DNA of 64,000 nucleotides from assembly GCF_000243095.1 (NCBI RefSeq), contig NZ_AHJE01000062.1, forward strand, positions 1-64,000, written 5' to 3'. The notes beneath the pieces were generated by a model, which worked only from the letters and a program-made list of their open reading frames with translations, had not been told where the DNA came from and searched no databases. Both the position numbers and the translations under genes were made by a program. The stretch is from Cupriavidus basilensis OR16 (GTDB lineage Bacteria; Pseudomonadota; Gammaproteobacteria; Burkholderiales; Burkholderiaceae). Each line of letters begins with the position of its first letter. Within the stretch, counting starts at the first letter, position 1. Positions 38,910 to 47,889 of this stretch are shown here, piece by piece.

Positions 38910-39302
38910 ATGTCACTCCGCCTTTTTCTTCGATGCACGCTGCTTTGCGCCGTCACGCTTGTTCCGGCAGCGCCGGCTCTCGCATACTTCGACACGTTCA
39001 TCCACGGCACCGTGATCGGGAGCATGAGCCAAAAAGAGTCGGCCGCGCTATTCAAGGCTGTCAGCAAGACCCTGGATGACGGCGCCGATGGTGCGGCGGT
39101 GCCATGGACCTACCCTGCATCAGGAAACCGCAAGCCGATCGAGGGTAATCTGACGCCAATCAGCGGTAAGACTGACAAAGGCCAGTCCTGCCGCCAGCTG
39201 AAGCTTCAGTTAAAGCGCGCCAGCCAGGAAGACAACTGGACCGGCTGGTTCTGCAAGCAGAGCGACGGGCGCTGGCGCTCGCGCAAGCTCAGCGACGGTT
39301 GA
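38910..39302 (+). CDS. Small secreted protein, RT0821/Lpp0805 surface-antigen-like
   Basis: 130 residues. Signal peptide MSLRLFLRCTLLCAVTLVPA ending in ALA, then VPWTYPASGNRKPIEGNLTP and CRQLKLQLKRASQEDNWTGW with a WFCKQSDGRWR ending. This W-x-NP-x-SG…CR…C-x-x-DG-x-W pattern is that of RT0821/Lpp0805-type envelope proteins of unknown role. Start ATG 38910 is chosen because TGAGGA lies eight bases ahead. Monocistronic. Confidence 0.7.
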   Translation: MSLRLFLRCTLLCAVTLVPAAPALAYFDTFIHGTVIGSMSQKESAALFKAVSKTLDDGADGAAVPWTYPASGNRKPIEGNLTPISGKTDKGQSCRQLKLQLKRASQEDNWTGWFCKQSDGRWRSRKLSDG

Positions 39303-39636
39303 GCGCTTTCGGAAACACGATGAGCATTGCATATCGCTAAGAGCGTGAAATGCACTAGATTAGGTTACTGCCACCTATGTGCAAGCCACTCCGCAATTTC
39401 ACTTTCCCGCAGTGTCGACAGACACGTGAGCACTTCCTTCAGATAGGCGTAAGGGTCTTGCTCGTTCAATTTGGCGGGATGGATCAGGCTCATGAAGGAC
39501 GCCGCGCGCTACAGTCGCCCACGCGTTGATCGAGACCTGCGAGCTCAACGAGAACGCTTTCGAAGGTTAGGACGTGTCCGATTCTATTGGCAGCGTGCCG
39601 CCATTAAACTGGCGGCATACTTTACCGAAGAGCGGC
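39303..39636. other. Spacer with IS66 remnant
   Basis: About 330 bases between two small secreted-protein genes. It holds the IS66 scrap listed separately; on the plus strand a short stretch HALIETCELNENAFEG is also IS66-like. Nothing else recognised. Confidence 0.5.
39365..39493 (-). pseudogene. IS66-family transposase C-terminal fragment
   Basis: 43 codons reading SLIHPAKLNEQDPYAYLKEV and ending SEIAEWLAHRWQ before the stop. This matches the conserved C-terminal tail of IS66 transposases (LNGxDPYAYL…ELLPHRW). Nothing upstream of it remains. Confidence 0.8.
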
Positions 39637-40130
39637 ATGAAGCGAAATACAACACGCCGAGCCCTGGTGCTCGGATTCGCCACCATTTCCGTGACCGCTG
39701 CCAGCGCATGGGCAGGCGAGGCCGAAGACCTGTGCGCGGCAATGGGAGGTGGTAAGCGCGAGCCCGCTGCCGCCACCTTGCCGGCGCCCGCCAGGGGCGA
39801 TGTGGCCACGGCCCAGGCAAACCTAGCCTTGGCCTATCTCTACGGCACCGGCGTCAGGAAGGACACGCGGGCGCGCTTCGATTTGCCGCGCAAAGCCGCC
39901 GGGCAGGAAGAGGCCGATTCGCGCGAGGAGCTTGGCCATGCGTATTCGCAGGGCTACGGCGTGCCCAAGGAAGAGGCGGGCCGGTGGTCGATCGCGAGGC
40001 GGTCAGATGGCCGCGCAAGGCGGGGGCGCAGGGCCTAGCGCTGAAATTCTGGCGATGGGCGAAGCCTCGCCTGGCTCAGAGGCAGCACGATAGCGCGGCC
40101 TGTCGAATTGATTGCGGGCCTCTGATCTGA
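39637..40130 (+). CDS. Sel1-repeat secreted protein, frameshifted near 39985
   Basis: Signal peptide RALVLGFATISVTAASAWA, then Sel1-type helical repeats (AQANLALAYLYGTGVRKDTR, EELGHAYSQGYGVPKEEAGR). After GRW the frame changes and the repeat continues REAVRWPRKAGAQGLALKFW to a stop at 40130. Sel1 proteins are adaptors in many pathways, so no specific role can be given. The break is either an indel error or true decay; the repeats are already degenerate, so decay is possible. Confidence 0.6.
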
Positions 40131-40151
40131 TTTCGGCGGAATTCTTCCCCG

Positions 40152-40174
40152 GCAGTCCGCGCAACGCGGACTGC
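40152..40174. terminator. Perfect 10-bp hairpin, possible terminator
   Basis: GCAGTCCGCG (40152-40161), loop CAA, CGCGGACTGC (40165-40174). Lies 22 bases after the Sel1 gene. No T-run follows, so it may instead be a stabilising or factor-dependent stop element. Confidence 0.4.
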
Positions 40175-40330
40175 GACTTTGGTCAGGGAGCAAGGGGAAC
40201 CGAACTGCGAAGCGTGTTCAGCGTGTCGCAACCAGCATAGCGGCCGCCGTCGCACGGCGAGCCAACGAGAGTTTTTCTTGCACTTGGGAATCTCCTTTCT
40301 TCCTTATGTCAGGTGTACGCAACCACCGCC

Positions 40331-40366
40331 GGCGTATTGGGCGTATTGGGCGTATTGGGCGTCTTG
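40331..40366. repeat. Four tandem copies of GGCGTATTG
   Basis: Three exact 9-base units and a fourth with one change (GGCGTCTTG), in a 600-base gap without a gene (40131-40659). Simple tandem repeat; no function seen. The rest of this gap is AT-rich near 40430-40460 and could hold the promoter of the DUF1801 gene. Confidence 0.85.
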
Positions 40367-40659
40367 GCTCAGTACGAGTCCCGCAGCTTGGCTACAACTC
40401 GCCTCACGTCGAAGGCGCTTAGTAGTATATACAAGTATATTCATATAAATATAATTTCAACGGCATGCAACCGCCTTCACCGCTACCGCTTTGTGGCTGA
40501 CTAAACGATGATGCATAACCATCGGGGTATGGTAGATTCAAGGATGCCTATTCAGGAGCGGTGCCGCTCACGGAACGGCAAGCCGGCGATGCAATCCGGA
40601 CTCCCGGACGTTGCTCGAAAATGGTGGCCGGAAAGACAGCCGAACGAGGTGCAATCAAT

Positions 40660-41055
40660 ATGAAGAAGAGCGCAACGACCAATGGCGAATCCCCTTCTCG
40701 GCTGATCGACGAGAGGATCAAGGAACTGGACGACTGGAGGGGCAAGACGCTCTCCCATGTCCGTGCGCTTATCAAGCTGGCCGACCCTGAGGTGGTCGAG
40801 GAATGGAAGTGGAGAGGCGTTCCGGTTTGGTCTCACAATGGACTGATTTGCACCGGCGAGACGTACAAGAGCGTCGTGAAGCTGACTTTCTCCAAGGGCG
40901 CTTCGCTCGAGGACCCTTCAGGATTATTCAACGCCAGCCTTGAAGGCAACACCCGGCGCGCTATCGATCTCCACGAAGGCGAAGAACTAAATGAGGATGC
41001 GTTCAAGGCGCTCATACGCGCCGCTGCGGCCCTGAACAGGGCATCGGCCCGATAG
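40660..41055 (+). CDS. DUF1801 domain protein
   Basis: 131 residues, cytoplasmic. Pattern LIDERIKELDDWRGKTLSHV, then WKWRGVPVWSHNGLICTGET, YKSVVKLTFSKGASL and FNASLEGNTRRAIDLHEGE fits the DUF1801/YdhG-like fold (relatives include the frataxin-like iron-chaperone-annotated proteins of Gram-positives; function unproven). Start ATG 40660 has GAGGT nine bases ahead; an upstream ATG at 40621 in frame is less likely. Single gene, convergent with the DUF2894 operon. Confidence 0.8.
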   Translation: MKKSATTNGESPSRLIDERIKELDDWRGKTLSHVRALIKLADPEVVEEWKWRGVPVWSHNGLICTGETYKSVVKLTFSKGASLEDPSGLFNASLEGNTRRAIDLHEGEELNEDAFKALIRAAAALNRASAR

Positions 41056-41081
41056 TCGAATCCGGCGCCTCCGCCGTGGCA

Positions 41082-41756
41082 CTAGCGTGGCCTGCCGCGA
41101 GCGCTCGTCTTGGTGCCCCCGGGGCGAGGCGCGTCCTTACCCGCCAAGGCACCGCCGCCATTCATCTGCTCCAGCCACGACAAGGCGTCGACGTACGACA
41201 AGAACTGCTGGAGATATCCTGGCGATAGCTCGCGCATCAGTGAAAGCGACCGATGCACGAGGCGGTTCGAATTGAGCGGGCCGGCATTATCGGGCACTTG
41301 CTCCAGCGATTGGCGCAATTGCCGATCGGTACTGACCCTGGACCAGATTGCCTTGAAGTAGTCGAGCGCCTCCATGTCAGGATAGGAGGCGCGCCGGGGC
41401 GCGGCGTGATTTGGTGCGTGGCCGTCGCCAGCCGCCGGCGGATGGCTGGCGATGTAATCGACCAATCCGGCAAGCGCTCCGCGGGCGGGCTCGCATGGCG
41501 ATGCTGCGCTGCCAGCGTTGTCGGCGCTGCCGGCGTCATTGGCGCTTTCAAGATCGTCGGCATAGGCATCGAGGAGCTTGGACAGCCTGTCATCCAGGAT
41601 GCGTCGCGCATCTCCGCTGTGGCTATCGGCCCGTCTGGCCAGCGCGTCGATGAAATGAAAGCGGACGGGGTCCAGGCGATCGGCGCCCCGCTCGCGCCAT
41701 GCATTGAGCACCGTCCGGGCGTCGGGCTTCGCGCCACATGTCTGCCCGCTACTCAC
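41082..41756 (-). CDS. DUF2894 protein, last gene of the motor-like operon
   Basis: 224 residues from GTG 41756, which overlaps the OmpA-like stop. Conserved opening ARTVLNAWRERGADRLDPVR, a low-complexity middle, and C-terminal RELSPGYLQQFLSYVDALSW, characteristic of DUF2894. No signal peptide or membrane segment. It is always, as far as I know, found with DUF3348, DUF802 and an OmpA-like gene in Burkholderia and Cupriavidus. A cytosolic accessory factor of the membrane complex is a fair inference; no activity can be read from the sequence. Confidence 0.8.
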   Translation of the reverse strand: MSSGQTCGAKPDARTVLNAWRERGADRLDPVRFHFIDALARRADSHSGDARRILDDRLSKLLDAYADDLESANDAGSADNAGSAASPCEPARGALAGLVDYIASHPPAAGDGHAPNHAAPRRASYPDMEALDYFKAIWSRVSTDRQLRQSLEQVPDNAGPLNSNRLVHRSLSLMRELSPGYLQQFLSYVDALSWLEQMNGGGALAGKDAPRPGGTKTSARGRPR

Positions 41757-42396
41757 GGGGCTTCGCCGTTGCAGTGGACGGCCGGGGGATCGGCGCGATT
41801 TCCACGCGCCGGTTCCTGGCCCGTCCCGCGTCGTCCGCATTCGCGGTCACGGGCTGCTGGGAGCCGAAGGCGGCGGCGAATACCGAGGAGGATGGGATGC
41901 CTTCTTCGATCAACGCACGGGTTACCGTCAACGCGCGCTGGGCCGACAGCTCCCAGTTGTCGGCGAAGCGGCGGTTGGCCTCCCGCACCTGCTGGTCATC
42001 GGTAAAGCCACTCACCATCAGGATCTCCTCGCGGGCCTGAAGATAAACGGACAGCGGCCCGGCCAGGCTCTTGAGCACCGCACGGCCTTCGGGCTGCAAC
42101 TGATCGGAGTTGAGCGCAAACAACACGCTGCCGTTGATGCCGATGCGCCCGTTGACCAGCGTGACCCGGCCCGCCGCCAGCGGCCCCGCCAGCGCCTGTT
42201 CCAGGGCCTCGCGGCGATGCTTTTCCTCCTGGCGCTGCTTGACCTCTTCTTCCAGCCTGGTCGAGAGTTCCAGTTGCACGCCGATCACGCCCACCAGGAT
42301 CAGGACAAAGGCGCCGAGCAGCACCGACATCAGGTCGCCGAAGACGGCCCATATCGGCACTGTCGGCTCTACGCCGGCGTCGATGTCCTCTCTCAT
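41749..42396 (-). CDS. MotB-like OmpA-family protein
   Basis: 215 residues. One N-terminal membrane helix preceded by VPIWAVFGDLMSVLLGAFVL; the Asp at residue 21 in FGDLMS is in the position of the proton-carrying Asp of MotB, PomB and ZorB stators. A helical linker (LEEEVKQRQEEKHRREALEQ) leads to an OmpA peptidoglycan-binding domain (LFALNSDQLQPEGRAVLKSL, VSGFTDDQQVREANRRFADN, AFGSQQPVTANADDAGRARN). Start overlaps the DUF802 stop (ATGA). Together with DUF802 it has the makings of a proton-driven stator unit anchored to the wall. Confidence 0.88.
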   Translation of the reverse strand: MREDIDAGVEPTVPIWAVFGDLMSVLLGAFVLILVGVIGVQLELSTRLEEEVKQRQEEKHRREALEQALAGPLAAGRVTLVNGRIGINGSVLFALNSDQLQPEGRAVLKSLAGPLSVYLQAREEILMVSGFTDDQQVREANRRFADNWELSAQRALTVTRALIEEGIPSSSVFAAAFGSQQPVTANADDAGRARNRRVEIAPIPRPSTATAKPRE

Positions 42397-44932
42397 GCCG
42401 CTTCAACGCTGGCGGATGCCCGCTGACCCGCGAGCTGTTGCAAGCCTTCGACGATCTGCTTTTGCGACAGCATGCTCAGGTCGATGACTTCCCTGGCCTG
42501 TGCCACGTAATAGGCAAGCTGTTCGTCACTACGCGCGATGGACTTGTCCAGCGAGGCTTCGATGCGCTGCAGGTGGGCCACCAGCTTGTCGTTCGACTCG
42601 CCGAACAACTGCACGGCCATGCCGAAGGCTTCGCCCAGGCTTGCCACCTCGACGGCGCTGCCGGTGACCTGTGCGGCGACGGCGGCCATCTTCCCGGTTT
42701 CGGCTTCGACCTTGTCGGTGAAACGGGTGCCGACGCGATCCAGCAGATCCGCCGAGGTGGCGACCAGCGCGTCGACGGCGGTCCTCTGCTCGGTGGAGGC
42801 ATGGTTCACGGCATCCAGCAGCGTTCCCAGCGTTTCCAGCAGGCGGCCGCGTTCCTCCAGCATCGTGTTGTCGCGGGCCATGCTGTCGGAGAGCTTCTGG
42901 CGCAGTTCGGCGACGACGTCGGCTGCGGCCTTGGGGGCTTCCGAGGCGGCTTGCACGAGTCGGGCGATCTCGGCGATCGTGTCGCTGGCGTGCGCCTTCG
43001 TCTGGGACGATATATCGTGCGCAGTCCGCGCAAGGGTCTCGCAGATTTCCTGCTGCCGGCTCGCGTTGTGCGTGCCGGCCTGCTCCCACTCCGCGCGCAG
43101 CGTAGCCGCCATCGCGGCCAGCGTGTCGGTCCAGGCCGCCAGCCGCTGCGCGTCCCGCGATGCCAACGCCGTCTGCAGGTCCGTATGCGACTGGCCGACC
43201 GTGCGCACCAGCGACGCCGAGTGCTGCTCGAACGTCGCCGCGGCGGCTGCCAGGGCGTGCTGGTTGTCGCCCGCCAGTTTCTGGCTCACGCGTTCGTGCT
43301 GGGCGAGCGCGTTGCTCCACGCTTCCGACATGCCGCCTGTGGCGGTTTCCAGGCGGGCGGAGACGATTTCCAGCAGCTTGGGGGCCGCCGAAGCGGCCTG
43401 TACGAGCCGGTCGATCTCGGCGACGGTGTTGCTGGCGTGCGCCTGCGTCTGGGCCGATATGTCGCGCACGTTCTGCGCCAGCGTGTCGCAGATTTCCTGC
43501 TGCCGGCTTGCGGTATGCGCGCCGGTCAGCTCCCACTCCTTGCGCAGTGCCGCGGCCAGCGCGCCGAGCGTGTCGGTCCAGGCCGCCAGCCGCTGCTCGT
43601 CCCGCGATGCCAGCGCCGCCTGCAGGTCTGTATGCGACTGGCCGACCGCGCGCACCAGCGACGCTGATTGCTGCTCCAAGGTTTGCGCGGCCGCCACCAA
43701 AGCTTGCTGATTGTCGGCCGCTAGTTTCTCGCTGACGTGTTCGTGCCGGGACAGCGCGCTGTTCCAGGCCGCCGATACGCCGCCCGCCGCGGTTTCCATG
43801 CGGGCGGCGACGCCTTCGACCAGGCCGGCCGAGCGTTGCTCGAAGGTGTCGGCGAACTGATCGAGCGTGGTGCGCAGGTCCTGGGTGAGCGCCTCGCTCG
43901 AGCGCTGGTGCCCCGCCAGCGCCTTGTTCCAGATGTCTGCCACGGTAGTGGTCGCAGCCCCGAAACCGTTCGACAGCCCATCGAGTTGTCGCTGTACGGC
44001 ATGCGTGATGGTGTCGTGAAGCGAGGCCGTCTCGCGCGTGAGGCTCGACGTCAACGCCTCCACGGCTGGCTGGAGCGTTGCGCCAGCGGCGCGGGCGCTG
44101 TCGGCGACGCTTTCCTTCAAGGACTGCTCCACGGAGGCAGCCAGGCGGGTGTACGCGGCCTCGGTCTTGCCGTGGAAGGCGTCCTGGCTGGCGAGATGGC
44201 GCTCATGCAAGGCCTGGCTTTGCTGCTCCATGGCCGCCATCATGGCGTTCAGCCGATCGACCAGGGCAGGCATCACTTCGGCTTGGCGCTGCAGCAGCTG
44301 GATAGTTTCCTCGCGCTGGTGGGATTGCGAATAGCTGCGCAATGTCGTCGCGATCCTGGCGTCGAGCATCTGCGCTGCTTGGATCCGCTCGCGCCGGCAC
44401 AACGTGGACAGTAGCCCCAGCATGGCGGAGGTGGCCACGCCCGCGACCGATGTGCCGAATGCAAATCCCAGGCCCTTGACCGGTGCGGCCAGCGAAGCGC
44501 GGATGGCCTGCAAATCCGTTGCGCTTTCCAGCGCCATCCCGGTGCCCTTCAGCGTGGCCACCATGCCGAGGAACGTGCCAAGCATGCCCAGCAACACCAG
44601 CAAGCCCACCAGGTACGGCGTCAGCGCCGGCCCTGGCAAGCCCACCCGCTCACCCTCGATGCGCAGGCGCGCCGCATTGCGCAGGCTGGGATGCAATTGA
44701 TCCAGCCAGGCGCTCAGGCTGGGCGGAGGTCCGGTCAGGCCAGCCACGGCCCGCGCCAGGGTGGAAGTGGCCTGGTGATCGCGCCGCAGCTCGAGCGCGC
44801 CTGCCAGGTAGCAAGCGCCGATCAGCATCGTGACGGCTAGCGCCAGGGTGTTCGAGCCGGCGTAACCGGCGCCGATCCAGCACACGGCGGCCAGGCCAGA
44901 AAAACGGCGAAATTAAGAAGATATCTGGACAT
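42393..44932 (-). CDS. DUF802 protein: MotA/ExbB-like channel with long helical tail, frameshifted near 44900
   Basis: About 845 residues. ATG 44932 (MSRYLLNFAVFLA) lies ten bases after the DUF3348 stop; one missing base near 44889-44905 must be restored to reach VCWIGAGYAGSNTLALAVTM. Three to four membrane helices: residues about 5-45, then LTPYLVGLLVLLGMLGTFLG and LAAPVKGLGFAFGTSVAGVA, a pair matching the MotA/TolQ/ExbB core (…LGTxxGMxxxL…GLxxAxxTSxxG). The remaining 600 residues are a cytosolic Ala/Gln-rich helical tail with a 149-residue tandem duplication. Such a channel plus giant tail is the layout of ZorA. Function unproven. Confidence 0.85.
42936..43770 (-). repeat. 447-bp tandem duplication inside the DUF802 tail
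   Basis: Two copies of 149 codons, for example RHEHVSEKLAADNQQAL against QHERVSQKLAGDNQHAL, and ASRDEQRLAAWTDTLGAL against ASRDAQRLAAWTDTLAAM. The copies are offset by exactly 149 residues and are highly alike in DNA. A third, weaker copy precedes them (GHQRSSEALTQDL). Such repeats can lengthen the tail by recombination. Confidence 0.85.
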
Positions 44933-44942
44933 GGCGTCCTGC

Positions 44943-45701
44943 TTAGCTGGTTAGCTGGTTGCTGGAGCGAAGGGCCGCAAGCAGCCCTTCGACCGGTTGA
45001 AAACGAATATCCAGTTCGGCTAGTAGCACGCTGCGCATATCCTTGCGGAACACGTCCAGCCATGCGCTGGACGTGAGCGCTGCGGGCTCGCGCGAGGCCT
45101 GGGGATCGGCCAGCGCTGCCTGCCCGGCCTGGCGCAAACGCGCGAAGTGCCCTTCGAGCAAGCCAGGCACGGCGCCAAGCAGGCTCCGCTCGCGCGCACT
45201 CAGCGCGTCTTCCATGACGGCATCCACCGTTGCGAGCCGGGCCATGGCGGACGACCTGGCGGCCAGCATCTTCCGCAGGCGGCCGCGCAAGCTGCCGATA
45301 TCCGTCTCCATCGCCTGCTGCAAGGAGAGATAGCGCTGGCGATAAAGCGAATAATCGGCCACCTCACCCGCGGGATCCTCTTGGGTGGGCGCCTGCGCTT
45401 GTCCGCGCCGCTTGGCGGGGGCGGATGCGCCATCGCCCGTGATGGCATTGGCCAAGGCGGTTCGCACATGGACGCACGCTCGTTCCTCGGCACTGCCGAA
45501 GGCGCGCGCGCCGGATGCCACCGCCGGCGCATCGCCGTTCAGGGCCGCGGACAGCGCTATGGCGTCCGCCCAGCCGAGCCATTGGCTCAGACGGTCCGAG
45601 AGCGATTGCCTGGATTCGGGCACATCGACGTCCGTCAGGCGCGCAAGCAAACGAATGAGCGTGGGGCCGCTGAGACTTGTGCGCTGTGGAGCTTGCACCA
45701 T
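44943..45701 (-). CDS. DUF3348 protein, first gene of the motor-like operon
   Basis: About 252 residues from ATG 45701 (MVQAPQRTSLSGPTLIRLLA). Typical DUF3348 opening LARLTDVDVPESRQSLSDRL and SQWLGWADAIALSAALNG; the rest is helical and Ala/Arg-rich (QRYLSLQQAMETDIGSLRGR). No signal peptide or membrane segment, so probably cytosolic. It heads the four-gene operon with 10-base or overlapping junctions. A longer upstream frame exists but lacks a start signal. Role unknown; likely works with the DUF802/OmpA membrane pair. Confidence 0.85.
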   Translation of the reverse strand: MVQAPQRTSLSGPTLIRLLARLTDVDVPESRQSLSDRLSQWLGWADAIALSAALNGDAPAVASGARAFGSAEERACVHVRTALANAITGDGASAPAKRRGQAQAPTQEDPAGEVADYSLYRQRYLSLQQAMETDIGSLRGRLRKMLAARSSAMARLATVDAVMEDALSARERSLLGAVPGLLEGHFARLRQAGQAALADPQASREPAALTSSAWLDVFRKDMRSVLLAELDIRFQPVEGLLAALRSSNQLTS

Positions 45702-45927
45702 ACCGGCTGAGTCAAAAACCCTGCAGTTTACACGCCGGCGGGAGCTGGACCTACCGCATTTCGCTTTGCCGGACGAATATCGAGGCAAAGCCACATTTTT
45801 TGGATAGAAACTTTCGCCATAAGGGCTTGCCGAGTAGGGGCGATTAGTCCATAATGCAGTCCATTGATTCGGCGGCAGGTCAAAAAACCTCTTAATAATC
45901 AATAGGTTAGAGCAGCTATTCATAGTT

Positions 45928-46002
<75 letters not shown>

Positions 46003-46137
46003 TGTCATTTCCCTTGGTCCGCGTTCTTCGCGCGGGCTGTCCAGGCTAGCCGGCTCCGGCAAGTTTTCTTCTCAGCGTTTCCTCCCGGCCTGCACCTGCC
46101 TTGCCAATGCAGAATCACTGCAGCGGCTGCCCCGCCT

Positions 46138-46959
46138 TCAGACTCCCCCAAACATATAGCTCGACACAGTAATGCCGCCAGCGAAGTTGTCTTCGTGGTA
46201 GACGCGCGTGGCGATGTCGTCTTCGGCCGCGCCCACGGCGACCATCAATGGCAGCAAGTGCTCTTCTCGCGGATGGGCCTGGCGGGCAGCGGGTGCGCTC
46301 TCCCAGTCCGTTAGCGCAGCGGTGCGCTGCGCTGGGGTGGTTGCCGTCAGCGCTTGCTGGAGCCAGGCATCGAATGCGGCCGATGGCGCCTTCCCGGCAG
46401 GGCCGAATGCGCGCAGGTTGTGGTAGCTCAGTCCGCTGCCGACGATGAGGATGCCTTCGTGGCGTAGCGGCGCCAGCGCTCGCCCGAGCGTGAGATGCGA
46501 TTGCGGATCGAGCCCACGCTTGAGCGAGAGTTGCAAGGTCGGCATATCGGCGTCGGGATAGATGGCGGCCATCGGCGCATACATGCCGTGGTCGAAGCCA
46601 CGCAACGGATCGAGCCGCGTGGCCAGGCCAGCGTCCTCGAGCAAGCCTTGCACGCGCGCGGCGAGTTGCGGCGCGCCCGGCGCGGGGTACTGGATCCGAT
46701 ACGTGTAGTCCGGAAAGCCGTAGTAGTCATAAATCATGGGCGGCTTCGGGTTGGCCATGACCGTGAACTCCGGCTCTTCCCAGTGCGCCGAGATCATCAG
46801 AATGGCCTTGGGCGCTGCGCCAGCCCGTTGCACCAGTTGCGGCATCTGCTGCAGCGCGGCCTTGAGCTTGTCGTAGCGGCCGCCCATCTGGTCTTCCATC
46901 CAGGGCCAGGGCCCGCCGCCGTGCGAGATGAAGAACGTGGGGAGTGCAGGCGTCGTCAT
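46138..46959 (-). CDS. DODA-type (class III) extradiol ring-cleavage dioxygenase family
   Basis: 273 residues, similar to YgiD/4,5-DOPA dioxygenase. Metal ligands are visible: His in FFISHGGGPW, His in MISAHWEEPE, His in GFDHGMYAPM, and His in HPREEHLLPLMVA. Family members open catechol rings with Fe(II) or Zn-bound metal; the natural substrate of most bacterial copies is not known. Neighbours are an IclR regulator and a ring hydroxylase on the same strand, which fits aromatic catabolism, though the 24-base gap to IclR suggests it may be read from its own or the IclR promoter. Confidence 0.85.
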   Translation of the reverse strand: MTTPALPTFFISHGGGPWPWMEDQMGGRYDKLKAALQQMPQLVQRAGAAPKAILMISAHWEEPEFTVMANPKPPMIYDYYGFPDYTYRIQYPAPGAPQLAARVQGLLEDAGLATRLDPLRGFDHGMYAPMAAIYPDADMPTLQLSLKRGLDPQSHLTLGRALAPLRHEGILIVGSGLSYHNLRAFGPAGKAPSAAFDAWLQQALTATTPAQRTAALTDWESAPAARQAHPREEHLLPLMVAVGAAEDDIATRVYHEDNFAGGITVSSYMFGGV

Positions 46960-46983
46960 CCGGGATCTCCTGGTTACGCAGCG

Positions 46984-47847
46984 TCAGTGCTGGTGGCGCT
47001 GCCCGGCGGCATAGCCGAGCAGGCCGGACAAATCGCGCGCGGCGCGCCTGACTTCGCGCTCCACGCGTTCGCGCAGGGCAGCGTCGCGCTCGAAACGGAT
47101 GTCAGGGCCGGCCACGCTGATGGCGGCTACCGTTGCGCCGCTGGCGTCGAACACCGGCGCCGCGCAAGAGTCGATGCCTGGCTCGAACGCGGAGAAGCTC
47201 CACGCGCAGCCGCGCTCGCGGTCGGCGGCGAGGATGTCGCCCAGGCGTGCATAGGTGGCCGGGCTTTGCCCCGTGACGGTCGCGAGCGGCTCCACGCCCA
47301 GCCGCTCGCGCAGCGCGTCTTCCGGCAGGCCCGCAATCAGCATGCGCCCGGGTGTGGTGAGGTGGGCGGGCACGCGGCTGCCGACCTGGATATTGCTGAC
47401 CAGCGAGGTCTGCGGCATATCGCGCAGCAGGTAAAGCACGTCGCCGCCATCGAGCACGCCGAGGTAGGCGGAGAGTTGCAGCGATTCGCTCAGGGTGGCC
47501 AGCACGCGGCGCGCAAACACGGTGAGGTCCTTGCCAGCCAGCACCTTTGCGCCCAGCTTGAGCAGGGCGAAGCCCGCCTGGTGGCCGCCCTGCGGCAGCC
47601 GTTCCACCATGCCTTCGTGCTCCAGCGTGGCAAGCAGGCGCATCACGGTGACACGGTTGACGTCGATGCGCCGGCCGACTTCGCTCAGGTTGGTGGTGGA
47701 CCCGCCTTGCGCGATAAAGCGCAGCAGCCGCATGGCGCGGATCACCGGGCTGACCAGTTGCGTCTTGTCGTCGTCGCCGCCGCCGGTGGCATCGGTTGTG
47801 TCTATCGCGTCGGGCGCGGGCTGGTTCAGCTTGAGGTTCTTGCTCAT
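46984..47847 (-). CDS. IclR-family transcription regulator
   Basis: 287 residues. N-terminal winged helix (VIRAMRLLRFIAQGGSTTNL, SEVGRRIDVNRVTVMRLLAT) after a 35-residue leader rich in Asp and Thr; C-terminal effector domain with LLRDMPQTSLVSNIQVGSRV and GCAWSFSAFEPGIDSCAAPV. IclR proteins usually sense an aromatic or small acid and control neighbouring catabolic genes. Downstream of the FAD monooxygenase by 43 bases on the same strand, and the repeats upstream of that gene are probably its operator. Confidence 0.92.
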   Translation of the reverse strand: MSKNLKLNQPAPDAIDTTDATGGGDDDKTQLVSPVIRAMRLLRFIAQGGSTTNLSEVGRRIDVNRVTVMRLLATLEHEGMVERLPQGGHQAGFALLKLGAKVLAGKDLTVFARRVLATLSESLQLSAYLGVLDGGDVLYLLRDMPQTSLVSNIQVGSRVPAHLTTPGRMLIAGLPEDALRERLGVEPLATVTGQSPATYARLGDILAADRERGCAWSFSAFEPGIDSCAAPVFDASGATVAAISVAGPDIRFERDAALRERVEREVRRAARDLSGLLGYAAGQRHQH

Positions 47848-47889
47848 CGGTTCCGTGGACGGGTGGGCGGCGGGGCAAAGCCTCCCGGC

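Noticed and set aside
40331..40366. Tandem GGCGTATTG as a CRISPR array
   Set aside because: Units are 9 bases and adjacent, with no spacers and no cas genes; it is a simple repeat.
42438..43710. Long open frames on the plus strand opposite DUF802
   Set aside because: They mirror the repetitive Ala-rich tail of DUF802 and have no start signal or motif.
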